Assembly (NCBI GenBank): GCA_047972995.1
Contig: JBKEBD010000014.1
Span: forward strand, 1-63,482
Length of the DNA: 63,482 nucleotides
Origin: JBKEDC01 sp047972995
Lineage (GTDB): Bacteria; Bacteroidota; Bacteroidia; Bacteroidales; Prolixibacteraceae
Direction: 5' to 3'
Shown here: piece by piece, positions 43,634-53,815 of the stretch
Position numbering within the stretch: position 1 is the stretch's first letter
Layout of the letters: each line of letters opens with the position of its first letter
Notes under the pieces: model-generated
Seen by the model: only the letters and a program-made list of their open reading frames with translations
Told to the model about the DNA's origin: nothing
Databases searched by the model: none
Program-made: the position numbers and the translations under genes

Positions 43634-43795
43634 AATTTGCCTATTTAAATTGTCTTCTTTTCACCTCAAAATAAGGAACATTCCTTGTTTCTTATTTCTT
43701 TAAAATGTTTCTTAGCGAGAAACTCTGATTGATTTTCAGTGTTTTACAAAATCAATTCTTTGTTCCTTATTTTTTTGTTGCTTCCTTAATGGTAT

Positions 43796-44128
43796 TCAAA
43801 TTTCAATTTCTAACTCTTCTATTGGATTCCAAAACACCTTGTCGAAGTGCTGAATCTGATTGTTGATAATTTCTATTCCTTCCGCTGTGAGCAGCTCTTC
43901 CATGCTTTTGCCGTGAAAGTGCATCTTTCCGGTAAGTAGTCCTTGGGCGTTCACCACCCGATGTGCAGGCACGTAGCGTTCTTGAAGTGGTGCTTTGTTC
44001 ATTGCCCATCCCACCATGCGAGCCGATTTTGCCGACCCTATGCAGCGGGCAATTGCGCCATAACTTGTGACGCGTCCTTCGGGAATTAACCGAGCTATTT
44101 CATAGGACATCTCAAAAATATCGCTCAT
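43796..44128 (-). CDS. alkyltransferase-like DNA-binding protein (ATL)
   Basis: This 110-residue MGMT-fold protein starts with IPEGRVTSYGAIARCIGSAK. The active site reads VPAHRVV, with Ala instead of the alkyl-acceptor Cys of PCHRV. It should therefore bind O6-alkylguanine lesions without repairing them and flag them for nucleotide excision repair, as known ATL proteins do. It lies between trmB and mrp on the same strand, with about 160 bp to mrp. Confidence 0.9.
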   Translation of the reverse strand: MSDIFEMSYEIARLIPEGRVTSYGAIARCIGSAKSARMVGWAMNKAPLQERYVPAHRVVNAQGLLTGKMHFHGKSMEELLTAEGIEIINNQIQHFDKVFWNPIEELEIEI

Positions 44129-44170
44129 TTCTTTTCTGGTGTTAGAAGACTGTGAATAATCTGTTTTTTG

Positions 44171-44908
44171 CTATTCTCTTGCTGAACGTCCGAAGCTGCG
44201 ATATTCATCTTTTTCAATTTCCACATCGGGTTCAATTAATTTCCCATCATGAAGCTTGAAAGCTAAATATTTAATGTCGATGCCACGCTCGCGCCATTGC
44301 TTTTCATAAAACGTTTGAATGGAAAGAATGTCGTTTAACAAGTCTGAATGATATAAATCGTTGGTGTTTGCCACAATTTCAAGGGCATTAGCCTTTACCA
44401 TTTCAAGGGTGTATTGGTATTGAAAATTACTGTCGCATTTTAGGTTGATAATCCCGTCGGGCTTTAAGAACTCGCGATACTTTGCCATGAAGTTTGTGGC
44501 TGTAAGTCGCTTGCGAGTACTTTTCATTTGTGGGTCGGGAAATGTAATCCATATTTCACTCACCTCGTCTTTGGCGAAGAATTTATGCACAATTTCAATG
44601 CTTGTGCGCAGAAATCCTACATTGTCGATACCTTCGGTGAACGCATCTTTTGCCCCTTTCCACATTCGTGAGCCTTTAATATCAATACCGATAAAGTTCT
44701 TTTCGGGTATTTTTTTAGCCAACGATACGGCATATTCACCTTTTCCACAGCCAAGTTCGAGCACAATGGGTTTGTCGTTTTTGAAGAACGATTTATTCCA
44801 TTGCCCCTTCATTTCGTGGTCGTCTTGCCATGGATTGTGCATGGGTGCTTGAATCACATGGGCGAATGTGTCCATTTCGGCAAACTTTTTTAATTTATTT
44901 TTTCCCAC
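44171..44908 (-). CDS. trmB: tRNA (guanine-N7-)-methyltransferase
   Basis: This 245-residue enzyme methylates G46 of tRNA with S-adenosylmethionine. Motifs are VLELGCGKGEYAVSLAKK (SAM loop, near 49), NFIGIDIKGSRMWKGAK, and IWITFPDPQMKSTRKRLT near 119, the TrmB signature. The basic N-terminus MGKNKLKKFAEM is typical of Bacteroidetes members. The gene lies 9 bp after gldH, so it belongs to the ricT-gldH-trmB group. Confidence 0.95.
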   Translation of the reverse strand: MGKNKLKKFAEMDTFAHVIQAPMHNPWQDDHEMKGQWNKSFFKNDKPIVLELGCGKGEYAVSLAKKIPEKNFIGIDIKGSRMWKGAKDAFTEGIDNVGFLRTSIEIVHKFFAKDEVSEIWITFPDPQMKSTRKRLTATNFMAKYREFLKPDGIINLKCDSNFQYQYTLEMVKANALEIVANTNDLYHSDLLNDILSIQTFYEKQWRERGIDIKYLAFKLHDGKLIEPDVEIEKDEYRSFGRSARE

Positions 44909-44917
44909 AGTAGTTCC

Positions 44918-45382
44918 TTATTTTGTTTTTTCTATACTGACACCAATGGCATCTATTCCGTTGAGCAATTCATCGCGCATGGCTTGTTGAATGCGAATGT
45001 TGTAGGTGCCTGAATCGGGGAAAGCCACATTTTGTTTGTAGGGCAGCTCGTTGTAGAACAAGTCGCCCAATCCTGAACCTAGCCACCTTCCTGAAGGTTC
45101 AGCCAAGGTAAATTCCACGGTGTCAATGAGCTGTTCGCCCTGTGGAGACTCAATGTTCACAAATAGCCAAATGTTGCTAAACTCATAATCTTTTTTGTGG
45201 CGAATGTGAAGTTTGAGGTCATAGCCTTGCTGATCACCATTGAAGTGAACCGGGAAGGTTAGTGTTGAATCTTTGTCCCATCCTTTTTGAGCGATGGTGT
45301 GAAAATGCTCGTATTTGGCATTCATATTGCACGACACACAAGCACCAAGTACACATAACAGAAATAGGAGGTGTTTTGTCAT
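44918..45382 (-). CDS. gldH: gliding motility lipoprotein GldH
   Basis: This 154-residue protein has lipobox ACVSCNMNAKYEHFH. It has the GldH body KGWDKDSTLTFPVHF, the IRHKKDYEFSNIWLFVN segment and FTLAEPSGRWLGSGLGDLFY. GldH is needed for gliding in Flavobacterium, but it is also present in non-gliding Bacteroidales. The gene follows ricT by about 80 bp, a conserved order. Confidence 0.92.
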   Translation of the reverse strand: MTKHLLFLLCVLGACVSCNMNAKYEHFHTIAQKGWDKDSTLTFPVHFNGDQQGYDLKLHIRHKKDYEFSNIWLFVNIESPQGEQLIDTVEFTLAEPSGRWLGSGLGDLFYNELPYKQNVAFPDSGTYNIRIQQAMRDELLNGIDAIGVSIEKTK

Positions 45383-45461
45383 TTGTTTAAAGTTAGACCA
45401 ACAGCTACAAGTTTAAAACTCTAGGCTTTTGGTGATTTAATATCCTTTGGGGTGTCAAATG

Positions 45462-46784
45462 TTATTCTTCTTTTGCCTTTGGTGGGCGTTTTTTGAAATT
45501 CCGACGGTTGTTTGGTCGTCTGTTTTTACGCTCGCCATCTTGTGGTTTTTCTTCTTGCCCTTCTCGCTTCTTAGGTGCCGGTTTTTGTCTGTTGTCGATT
45601 CTTTCAGTTAGGTTCTGCGCTTTATTCTCGGTGGCACCTTTAGCACGGTTGTTGCCGTTGTTTTTGGGGCGATTGTTTTTTCTTCTGCCATTGCTGCGCT
45701 TTGGTCGGTCGAAGCGAGTGAGGCTTTCGTCCTCATCAGAAAGCACATCGTTGAATCCTCCTACAGCCGATTTGCTTGCTTTTTCATCGACTACCAATTT
45801 CTCGGGTTTCTCGCCTCGTTTGTTTAGTCCGATAACTTCTTTTACACGGTCGATAGAAACTTCTTTGATACCAGCAACCGAGCGGTCGGTGAAGCAAATG
45901 TAGTGCATTACTCGTTTGAATGTGTCTGACTTCACGAAAGAGAATTTACCCTCTTCGGTTTCCAACTGAATGTTGCTTGAAGGGAATTCTTTGCGAGCAT
46001 CTTCATAGGTATCGAGCTCATAGTTTAAGCAGCATTTCAACTTGCCACATTGCCCTGCCAATTTCTGGGGGTTAAGCGAAACTTCTTGAGTTCGAGCAGC
46101 TCCAGTAGATACCGATTTGAAGTTCGACATCCAGCTTGAACAGCATAGTTCACGACCACAAGGACCAATTCCACCAATCCGCCCGGCTTCTTGGCGAGCT
46201 CCAATTTGCTTCATTTCAATGCGAATGCGGAAATTAGATGCTAGCACTTTAATCAGTTCGCGGAAATCAACACGTCCTTCTGCGATATAATAAAAAATCC
46301 CTTTGGTTTTGTCGCCTTGATATTCCACATCGCCAATCTTCATGTCGAGCCCCAACTCTTTCACAATTTGTCGAGAGCGAATCATGGTTTCATGTTCTAA
46401 AGCAATCGACTCTTCCCATTTTTCAATATCGTTGGGCTTAGCTTTACGGTAAATCTTTTTGAATTCTCCACGAGGGCGATAGCGGTTTTTGGTAATTTGG
46501 TTTTTCACCAATTCGCCAGTGAGCGTTACAATGCCAATATCATGACCAGGACTACCTTCCACAGCCACAATTTCGCCGGGCACAAGGTTCAGCCCATTGC
46601 AGTTCTGATAATAATCTTTGCGTGTATTTTTGAAGCGAACCTCTACTAAATCGTTGCCAGGAGCGGTTTGTACCACATCGTTCAGCCAGTCGTGCACATC
46701 AAGCTTACCACATTGTCGCCCATTGTCGGGTTTTGTGCCACAACAGCAAGAGGGGTTGCTAGTTATTATGTTTGTATCTTCCAT
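45462..46784 (-). CDS. ricT: RicT/PSP1-family protein with basic C-terminal tail
   Basis: This 440-residue protein has the PSP1 core (about 35-305) with two cysteine motifs, GPCGRELCCSSWM and GQCGKLKCCLNYE, that in Bacillus RicT help hold Fe-S clusters. An extra CCC lies near residue 13. Residues after 330 are low-complexity and very basic (RRKNNRPKNNGNN, then RRPNNRRNFKKRPPK), suggesting RNA contact. In Bacillus the Ric proteins direct RNase Y cutting. The role here is less certain. It is the first gene of the ricT-gldH-trmB group. Confidence 0.9.
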   Translation of the reverse strand: MEDTNIITSNPSCCCGTKPDNGRQCGKLDVHDWLNDVVQTAPGNDLVEVRFKNTRKDYYQNCNGLNLVPGEIVAVEGSPGHDIGIVTLTGELVKNQITKNRYRPRGEFKKIYRKAKPNDIEKWEESIALEHETMIRSRQIVKELGLDMKIGDVEYQGDKTKGIFYYIAEGRVDFRELIKVLASNFRIRIEMKQIGARQEAGRIGGIGPCGRELCCSSWMSNFKSVSTGAARTQEVSLNPQKLAGQCGKLKCCLNYELDTYEDARKEFPSSNIQLETEEGKFSFVKSDTFKRVMHYICFTDRSVAGIKEVSIDRVKEVIGLNKRGEKPEKLVVDEKASKSAVGGFNDVLSDEDESLTRFDRPKRSNGRRKNNRPKNNGNNRAKGATENKAQNLTERIDNRQKPAPKKREGQEEKPQDGERKNRRPNNRRNFKKRPPKAKEE

Positions 46785-46849
46785 GTTTTATTGCATATAT
46801 ATTATATCGGTATTTGTGCGAAGAGCACACATTTACCTACTCTAATTTA

Positions 46850-46857
46850 CAAAGATA
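46850..46857 (-). promoter_or_regulatory. candidate -7 box for the ricT operon
   Basis: The minus strand reads TATCTTTG, an exact -7 box. It gives a start near 46843 and a leader of about 60 nt. The -33 region is not clear. Confidence 0.5.
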
Positions 46858-47256
46858 AGGAATATCCTTGAAGATGAGGAGTTGAAATAAATTTATTAGT
46901 CGGCATCGTTGTAATTTTTCGTCGTGAAGATGCTCAGTCTGAAGAAATAAAGGAAATGAAAGGGGTAAATTGTTTTGGACAGAAGCCTCCGTAAACTTGA
47001 TGGAGAATACTGTCCAAATCTTTGGATAATTGCTAACTTGCAATAACTCATTGCTAAGTTTTTAGAATTTCAATCTTACTTTATCAACACCCATGAGTTT
47101 TATTCCTAATTTTGCAACCAATTAGATACAAAAGAGTCTATAAATCTGTGACTCGCATCTTTCGCCATGAAATGAAAGCCGTCGGAAGATGAAGAATAAA
47201 CCAAGTGCCTTTGCGTGTTTTCATCAAGAAAACGGAAAGGCTGCAATTTTTAATAA
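46858..47256. other. intergenic region between ricT and the helicase gene
   Basis: I see no gene. Near the helicase, TGCCTTTG at 47205-47212 resembles a -7 box with one mismatch and would give a leader of about 40 nt. The rest is unremarkable. Confidence 0.4.
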
Positions 47257-48600
47257 ATGAAATTTACAGAATTCAACTTCCACGACGATATTCTAGATGC
47301 GCTCTACGATATGGGCTTCGATGAGGCTACTACAGTGCAAGAAAACGCCTTCCCAATTATTATGGAAGGGCACGACCTCATTGCTTGTGCACAAACAGGA
47401 ACAGGAAAAACAGCCGCATTCATGCTTCCCATCATCGAGAAAGTGGCGTGTATGACTAGCGGAAAAACCCGCGCTTTGGTTATTGCTCCAACTCGCGAGC
47501 TTGCCATTCAGATTGAGCAACAGGTGCAAGGTTTTGCATATTATGCGGGTATAACCTCTATCGCGCTTTATGGTGGTGGCGATGGCAAGGAGTGGGAAGC
47601 TCAACGTAAAGCCCTCGATGAAGGGGTAGATATTGTTGTGGCTACTCCCGGAAAGCTCATTTCATTCATGGATAACGGGCTTACCGATTTTAGCGAAGTG
47701 GCATTTGTGGCACTCGATGAAGCCGACCGAATGCTCGATATTGGTTTCTATGAAGACATTGTGAAGGTGTTCGGACAATTGCCAGAGGAACGACAAACCC
47801 TCATGTTTAGCGCAACCATGCCACCTAAAATTCGCCAATTGGCATCGAAAATTTTAAAAGACCCTAAAGAATTTGCCACCGCCATCAGCAAACCGGCCGA
47901 AGGGGTAGAGCAGTTGGCATATTTATGCCATAATAGCCAAAAGGTGAGCTTGCTTACAGGCATTCTGAAAGAAAAAGAAGATTGCACAAGTGTGATTGTT
48001 TTTTCGAGTACCAAGCGAAAAGTGCAAGAAATTACAGCAGCCTTACGTCGCAAGAAAATGAATGTGCAAGCTATATCGTCGGATTTAGAGCAGAAAGAGC
48101 GCGAAGAGGTGTTGAAGCAATTCCGTGCTCGCCAATTGCGTATTTTGGTGGCTACCGATGTGCTAAGTCGTGGAATCGACATTAAAGATATTAACTTAGT
48201 GGTGAACTTCGATGTGCCTAACGATGCTGAGGACTATGTGCACCGCATTGGGCGAACAGCTCGTGCGAACACCACGGGACTGGCAATCACCTTTGTGAAT
48301 GAAGACGATATGTATAAGTTCGACGGTATAGAGCGACTAATTGAGAGCAAAGTGCCCAAGGGAAAGCTTCCCGAAGCATTGGGCGAAGGTCCAGAATGGA
48401 AGGTACGAGAGAAGAGAAAGTCGAATGGCAGAGGTAAGGGCAAAGGGAAATCTTCGGGTCGTTCTTCAGCAAAATCTTCTTCATCGAGCAAGTTGTCAGA
48501 CAAGTCGAAGAAAGAGCACAAAGAAGGAGAAAGTGCAAAGAAGCCAAGAGGTAATTCAAATAAGAAGCCTCAGGCTAAGAAACCCAAAGAGCAAGAATAA
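47257..48600 (+). CDS. DEAD-box ATP-dependent RNA helicase
   Basis: This 447-residue helicase has a Q-motif region (FDEATTVQENAFP), motif I AQTGTGKTAAF, Ia PTRELAIQ, II DEAD, III SATMP, V ATDVLSRGIDIKD and VI HRIGRTAR. The 75-residue tail is rich in Lys, Ser and Gly (KSNGRGKGKGKSSGRSSAKS), typical of RhlE/CsdA-like helicases that help ribosome assembly and cold growth. It is a single gene, convergent with the pectinesterase gene. Confidence 0.94.
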   Translation: MKFTEFNFHDDILDALYDMGFDEATTVQENAFPIIMEGHDLIACAQTGTGKTAAFMLPIIEKVACMTSGKTRALVIAPTRELAIQIEQQVQGFAYYAGITSIALYGGGDGKEWEAQRKALDEGVDIVVATPGKLISFMDNGLTDFSEVAFVALDEADRMLDIGFYEDIVKVFGQLPEERQTLMFSATMPPKIRQLASKILKDPKEFATAISKPAEGVEQLAYLCHNSQKVSLLTGILKEKEDCTSVIVFSSTKRKVQEITAALRRKKMNVQAISSDLEQKEREEVLKQFRARQLRILVATDVLSRGIDIKDINLVVNFDVPNDAEDYVHRIGRTARANTTGLAITFVNEDDMYKFDGIERLIESKVPKGKLPEALGEGPEWKVREKRKSNGRGKGKGKSSGRSSAKSSSSSKLSDKSKKEHKEGESAKKPRGNSNKKPQAKKPKEQE

Positions 48601-48669
48601 GAAAAGAACTCAACCCAAAGTGTTAGCATAATTCTGGCACTTTTGCTTTTCAAAATACGATACAAAAAC

Positions 48670-48700
48670 AAAGGGTATCTTCATTGCGAAGATACCCTTT
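48670..48700. terminator. bidirectional terminator between the helicase and pectinesterase genes
   Basis: AAAGGGTATCTTC at 48670-48682 pairs perfectly with GAAGATACCCTTT at 48688-48700 around a 5-nt loop. A- and T-runs at the stem base suit both strands. It lies in the 137-bp convergent gap. Confidence 0.85.
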
Positions 48701-48737
48701 CTAAGTTCAAACGGTTTGGTTATAAACCGTGGTATTA

Positions 48738-51700
48738 TTAGTTTTTCACTACAATTCTTGTGGTTTGATTGTTAGCTTGACTTCTCAAGATGTAAGCACC
48801 GGGAGTTAAGTCGCTCACTTGAAGCTGTACTTCTGAACCATTCACATTCACTTGTTTCACTACCACACCACTTGCACTAATTACAGAAATTACGTCGTTA
48901 GCTTCGGTCGATTTGATTGTTACATAGCTTGAAGCAATAGTTGGGAATGCCACAAACTCGCCAATAGCTTTCCAACGTGCCCACAATTTGATTGCACCCT
49001 CAGTTTCGGCAGCAATTGTAGTGATTGAGTTGGTGAAGTCGGCATCGGTGAACCAACCCATGAAGCGATAGCCTGAAGCTGTTGCATTAGTAAGTACATA
49101 TTCTTCTGAAGTTTCCAATGAAGCAGGGTTGTAGTGCACCGCACCAGTCACCAAGTTGTTGTAGGTGATGGTTACTTCGGTGACTACATCTTCTGTTAAT
49201 GTCATTTCAATAATCGATGCTTCGCTTAAACCGCCATATTCATTGGCAGCTTGCACGCTATAAGAGTAAGTGCCCTCGGTCAATTCTTCGGTGAATTGAG
49301 CTTCGGTAGTCATGCCAATGATTTCGCCATCGCGAGAGATTACATAGCAAAGCGCATATTCATTGTCATCCCAAGTTAGACGGTTGTTTCCAGCAGCAGC
49401 CAAGTTTGCAGGGGCTTGCACTTCCTCGATTATCAAGAGAGGGTTCCAGTTGTCAGAACCGCCAAGTGCAGCATCCACAGTGAATGAGCTTGCTTCTTCA
49501 GCAGTAAGCACAGGGTTGTAGTCTCCAGTTCCTTCATTATATACATTAGTTCTACTCGAAAGGTCAACCGCTGTTCCTGTTGAGGTTACACTGTTGTATT
49601 CGGCGTGCAATGCAGGTACCACGTTCATGCTTGTCCAACCAGCTGCCGCAGGAAGAATATCCATCACCGTATTCAAGAACACCACGCGAGGTGCATCTTT
49701 CCAAGGACGACCGAGAAGATATCTACCATCTTGGCCTTCATCGCCGATAATGGTGTTGTTGTTGAACACATAGCCATAGTCTGCACCAATGGCAGTAGCT
49801 GCCGCAGCAATCACATTGTCATTGTCGCGAGCAAGAATGTTCAATGTGGTGTTTTCAAACCAGTGCGTTCCACTTCCACAGATGAAATCCACAGTTCCCT
49901 CAATGAAGCAATCATAGTAGAAACTTCGGCTACCAGCTGTTACATGTGTATCTTGGCGAGAAAGTAATTTCACACCTTTATAAACGTTGCGGTCGCCATT
50001 GGCTTCCAAACTTGGTTTGCGGTCGTCTTCGGTTGAGGTGTTGGTGTTTTTGATGCTGACATTCTCCATGTAGATGTCAGAACCATCAACTTGAAGCACA
50101 CCATTGCCGATCCCCCATGCCGGACCACTTTGAATGATTACCCCATCGGCAGACTGCCCCACAAATGAGATGTAGCTTTTGGTTGATGCAAGATTCAGCA
50201 TGGAAGTACCCGAATCATAAGTGCCATTTTTAATTAGCACGCGATAGCGATTAGCAGAGCTCAAACCTGTGGGAGCAGCTGCAATGGCTTCTTCAATAGT
50301 GTTCACCACTTTGCCCGAAACAGGAGTTGCATTAGCATCTACAATCAAGTCGAAAACTTTTTTCGTTGGTTTCGTTGGTTCAATCGTTTTGAAGCTGATG
50401 CTGATTGCTTCCGCAACATTGCCGGCTAAATCGACAATTGCTCCTTCAGGAACAGTCAGCGTGTAGTTTTCAGAAAAGTTCAAACCAGCATAAGGCAAGA
50501 AGATTTGCTCTTTCACCACCGTTAGAGTGAGTGTTTTTCCGCCAAGGGTGATGTCGCCAGAACCAATATCCACACGTTCATCGAAAGTTAGAATTACTCT
50601 GCCATTGGTTGAAGCATCGGTGCCGTTGTTTTCAGGTTTGCTGCTCACCAAGCAAGGGTTTTTGCCATTGTCGGCAATTTGCACTGTTCCAGTGATGAAG
50701 ATATCATCAATACAAAGGTTAAAGTTATTGTTATTCGTTGTCGAGTATTCTGCATCAGGAGTCGGCATCCACTTGATGTAAACCGTTTCTTTGCCCCACG
50801 CCTCTTTTGGAAGGTCGGCATTGAGTGTTGTCATACCTTCTTTAGTGGTGGCAATGATGATATCTTCAGAAGTAGCCAGTTTCGTGTAAGTTTCACCATC
50901 AAGCGAGTAAAGCAAGTCCCAAGTGGCAGCAGTCATGTTGTATCGATACAATTTTGATTGCACGGCAATTTTGGTGTAGTTGGTGGTGTTCACCATCGTT
51001 ACGAAATAGCCATCTTCGCTCGTATCGTTCACCGACGCCATATATTCCTCAGCACCGTCGAGTGTGCGCGTGATAACCTTATATTGTTTTTCCACACCCG
51101 ATAGTGAATATCGTGTGAAGTTAGGCACGCTCATCATTTCAGTTCCATAGAAATCGGCAGGTCTTCCGTTTTCTTCCGATTGGCTGTCTTTCATGAAGTC
51201 CCAACCAGCTAGGAAGTCCAACGTGGCATAGGTGGCAGTCAGTGCTTGGTCTTTGTCGAGGGTTACACTACGAGCCAATTCGGTGCTACCGTTATCCCAA
51301 GCCGAGAATTTAATCACCGCATTGTCTAAAGGCATGATGTCCACAGCTGTTCCTTTTTCATATTCTTCATATTTTCCATCTTTCCCAGCAGGTAAAATGG
51401 CGAAGCGAGCAAATCCGCCATCACCTTCGGCAGCAATGGAAAGTGTGAAAGTTTCCACCGCTTCAAACACGGCAAGATATGAAGCTGCTGTTTCGCCCAC
51501 CGTAATTTCAAGCGATTTGCTTGTGCCAAGTTCCGTGCCCGAGGCATCTACCCACTTCACGAAATCATATCCGAAATTATCGGTAGCGGTTACTCTAAGT
51601 GTGCTTCCTACGGCATAGTCGGTTGATTCTTTGTCCACCGAACCAGCCTCAGTAGGCACACCCTCAGCCAAACCAAAGGTGAGTGTAGCCATCGGTACAT

Positions 51701-53672
51701 AGTCGGTCAGCCAACGAGGGTCGCCCAAAATACCGCCTGTTGAAGAAGCCGTTGCCAAGGCATTGTTTTCATAGATTGTGAAATCACCATCTTTAGGCGA
51801 AACATAAGGCATGGCATCAAGACCTAAGCCGGCAAGCGTAACTTCGTTGGTTTGCGTTGCATTGGTATAGCCAATCACCAAGTTATTTTCAAACACAGTT
51901 GTTCCGCCAGTTACACGGAAGAAGTTGCTGTTCGTTGTGCCATTGTCGTTGTAGAAAATATTGTCTTTTGCGGTATAGACAGCCGATTCCCAAGCATAAG
52001 CATCATAAAGAAGAGCTCTACCCGTTGATTGCGTTGCTACATTATAGAACGTGCTGTTGGTGAAAGTGAATGTCACCGATTTGTCGCTTGTAGTGACAAT
52101 GTTACTGCGGTTTCGGTTGTAAATCATATCCTTTCCATTCGGCTTATTTGCAATGGTTGAGTTGTTAATGATGAACTCGCCAATCAAGCAGTCGTCAAGG
52201 TAGAATAGTTCGTAGGCGTCGGTATCGTCGCTGCCATTCCCTTGATAAACTACGTTGTCAAGCTCAATTTTACCCACCTCGTTCACTCCGCCACTATAGC
52301 TGCGGAAGATACAAGCCGTTACTCCACTAATGCTCGAGTTCTTAATTGCTAGCTCGCTCATGTTGCCAGCTGCGTTCATATAGACCACATCGTTGATGTT
52401 TTTAATTTGCAACCCATCAAGTGCCAATGCGCCAGTATTAGCCGAAATGGTGAACGTGCTATTCCAAATCACTTCCGCCCCTTCGGCAGCCATTAAGGTG
52501 ATGTCTTTTTCGGTGAGCGTGAGAGTCGAGCTATATGTTCCAGCAGCAAGTACGAGGATATCGCCACTTGTAGCAGCTGCATAATCTTCTGCAATTGTTT
52601 CCGATGTGGTTTGAATATATGCGCCAGCGCCTTCTTCTACTTCAGGAGCCCAACGAGGGTCACCAATGCATGCACCATCAACGCCAGCTGTTGCCAATTC
52701 GCTCGTTGTAGGAATTGAAAAATCACCATTGGCAGGGTCAGCATAAGGAAGAGTTTCAAGTGCTGTAGGAGCATTGTCCCATGAAAGGTTGTGGTTGGTA
52801 CTGCGGAATCCAGCATAGTAGTTGCCCAATGCTGTCATGGTGCCCGAAGCAGCATCGAAGTCGTTGCGGATAATATACCCAAAGCTTGACGAACGATCAG
52901 TATTGGTGATATCTTGCGTAAAGAAGTTATCGGTGAACGTGAAGGTTGAGGCTTCGTTGATGTGTGTGCCATTGCTTAGGTTGAATCGGATGAAGCCTTC
53001 AGAGTTGCTACTACACACATTGTAGATGGTGTTGTTTTTCACCACCGCATTAAAAGTAAAGGCGCTTGCATCGCTAATTTTCGAAACTTCAAACACACTC
53101 TTTGAAGTTGTGTAGTTTGCAATGGTGGAATTGGTGAGGGTGAAGTTTTTCACCATGGCACCTTGCAGTAGCCACACTCCATATCCACCCGAACTAATAT
53201 CTGTTCCATCGAGCACGCAATTGTCCATTACGATTTCTTCAAATGCTTTGGAGCCATCGCCACCTTCGGCACGAAGCATACCATACACAAAGTTGCTGAT
53301 GCTACAGTTTTTCATTACAAGCGATTTCAACACAGCACCTGATGTAAGGCGAATAAGGAACTGTCCTTCGCCTTTCAAATCGAGGTTTAAACCATCGAGA
53401 GTTAGGCTGGTGTTGTCAAGCGCTGCTGTACTTTGAAAAGTAATTTGAGCGTTTGGCGTGGTGCCTTCAGCAGCCACTAGGCTGATGCTTTTGTCGGCTT
53501 CAATAGTAAGGTTGGCTTTGTAGTCGCCATCCGTAAGAATAAGTGTTGTGCCATCGGTGGCATCAAGCCATGCCTGAGCCAATCCGCCCGGCTGTACTTC
53601 CGTTTGTGCAAAAATCATCTGTGGGAGAGAGATGAATGCACTAAGAAAACTAATGAGAAATAAATTCTTCAT
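48738..53672 (-). CDS. large multidomain secreted pectinesterase-type protein (CE8) with T9SS CTD
   Basis: This 1644-residue protein has a type I signal (1-22). Two right-handed beta-helix domains follow (about 27-344 and 357-657), each closing with a GDPRW motif. Then come InlB-like repeats (660-810), a carbohydrate-binding-like sandwich (820-995) and Big_5 (1007-1095). The CE8 pectin methylesterase domain (1100-1375) has SRQDTH, GTVDFICGSGTHWFEN and LLGRPWKDAPRVVF. Fibronectin III, a Flg_new-like module and a CTD (1570-1644) complete it. Both catalytic Asp and the Arg of GRPW are present. The Gln of the family's QAxAL motif is not obvious (DRKPSLEA). No other pectin gene is nearby, so the substrate is unsure. 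Confidence 0.88.
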   Translation of the reverse strand: MKNLFLISFLSAFISLPQMIFAQTEVQPGGLAQAWLDATDGTTLILTDGDYKANLTIEADKSISLVAAEGTTPNAQITFQSTAALDNTSLTLDGLNLDLKGEGQFLIRLTSGAVLKSLVMKNCSISNFVYGMLRAEGGDGSKAFEEIVMDNCVLDGTDISSGGYGVWLLQGAMVKNFTLTNSTIANYTTSKSVFEVSKISDASAFTFNAVVKNNTIYNVCSSNSEGFIRFNLSNGTHINEASTFTFTDNFFTQDITNTDRSSSFGYIIRNDFDAASGTMTALGNYYAGFRSTNHNLSWDNAPTALETLPYADPANGDFSIPTTSELATAGVDGACIGDPRWAPEVEEGAGAYIQTTSETIAEDYAAATSGDILVLAAGTYSSTLTLTEKDITLMAAEGAEVIWNSTFTISANTGALALDGLQIKNINDVVYMNAAGNMSELAIKNSSISGVTACIFRSYSGGVNEVGKIELDNVVYQGNGSDDTDAYELFYLDDCLIGEFIINNSTIANKPNGKDMIYNRNRSNIVTTSDKSVTFTFTNSTFYNVATQSTGRALLYDAYAWESAVYTAKDNIFYNDNGTTNSNFFRVTGGTTVFENNLVIGYTNATQTNEVTLAGLGLDAMPYVSPKDGDFTIYENNALATASSTGGILGDPRWLTDYVPMATLTFGLAEGVPTEAGSVDKESTDYAVGSTLRVTATDNFGYDFVKWVDASGTELGTSKSLEITVGETAASYLAVFEAVETFTLSIAAEGDGGFARFAILPAGKDGKYEEYEKGTAVDIMPLDNAVIKFSAWDNGSTELARSVTLDKDQALTATYATLDFLAGWDFMKDSQSEENGRPADFYGTEMMSVPNFTRYSLSGVEKQYKVITRTLDGAEEYMASVNDTSEDGYFVTMVNTTNYTKIAVQSKLYRYNMTAATWDLLYSLDGETYTKLATSEDIIIATTKEGMTTLNADLPKEAWGKETVYIKWMPTPDAEYSTTNNNNFNLCIDDIFITGTVQIADNGKNPCLVSSKPENNGTDASTNGRVILTFDERVDIGSGDITLGGKTLTLTVVKEQIFLPYAGLNFSENYTLTVPEGAIVDLAGNVAEAISISFKTIEPTKPTKKVFDLIVDANATPVSGKVVNTIEEAIAAAPTGLSSANRYRVLIKNGTYDSGTSMLNLASTKSYISFVGQSADGVIIQSGPAWGIGNGVLQVDGSDIYMENVSIKNTNTSTEDDRKPSLEANGDRNVYKGVKLLSRQDTHVTAGSRSFYYDCFIEGTVDFICGSGTHWFENTTLNILARDNDNVIAAAATAIGADYGYVFNNNTIIGDEGQDGRYLLGRPWKDAPRVVFLNTVMDILPAAAGWTSMNVVPALHAEYNSVTSTGTAVDLSSRTNVYNEGTGDYNPVLTAEEASSFTVDAALGGSDNWNPLLIIEEVQAPANLAAAGNNRLTWDDNEYALCYVISRDGEIIGMTTEAQFTEELTEGTYSYSVQAANEYGGLSEASIIEMTLTEDVVTEVTITYNNLVTGAVHYNPASLETSEEYVLTNATASGYRFMGWFTDADFTNSITTIAAETEGAIKLWARWKAIGEFVAFPTIASSYVTIKSTEANDVISVISASGVVVKQVNVNGSEVQLQVSDLTPGAYILRSQANNQTTRIVVKN

Positions 53673-53815
53673 AAGGGTTACTAATTATATGTGAGATTAG
53701 TTCGCAATTAATGAAGAAAAAATTAACATTCAAAATGTTTGAAGCACATTTGTTCAATATTTTTAACAGAAGACTATAAAAAATAAGCTTTAAGCAGAAG
53801 CCTAAAGCCTACCTG

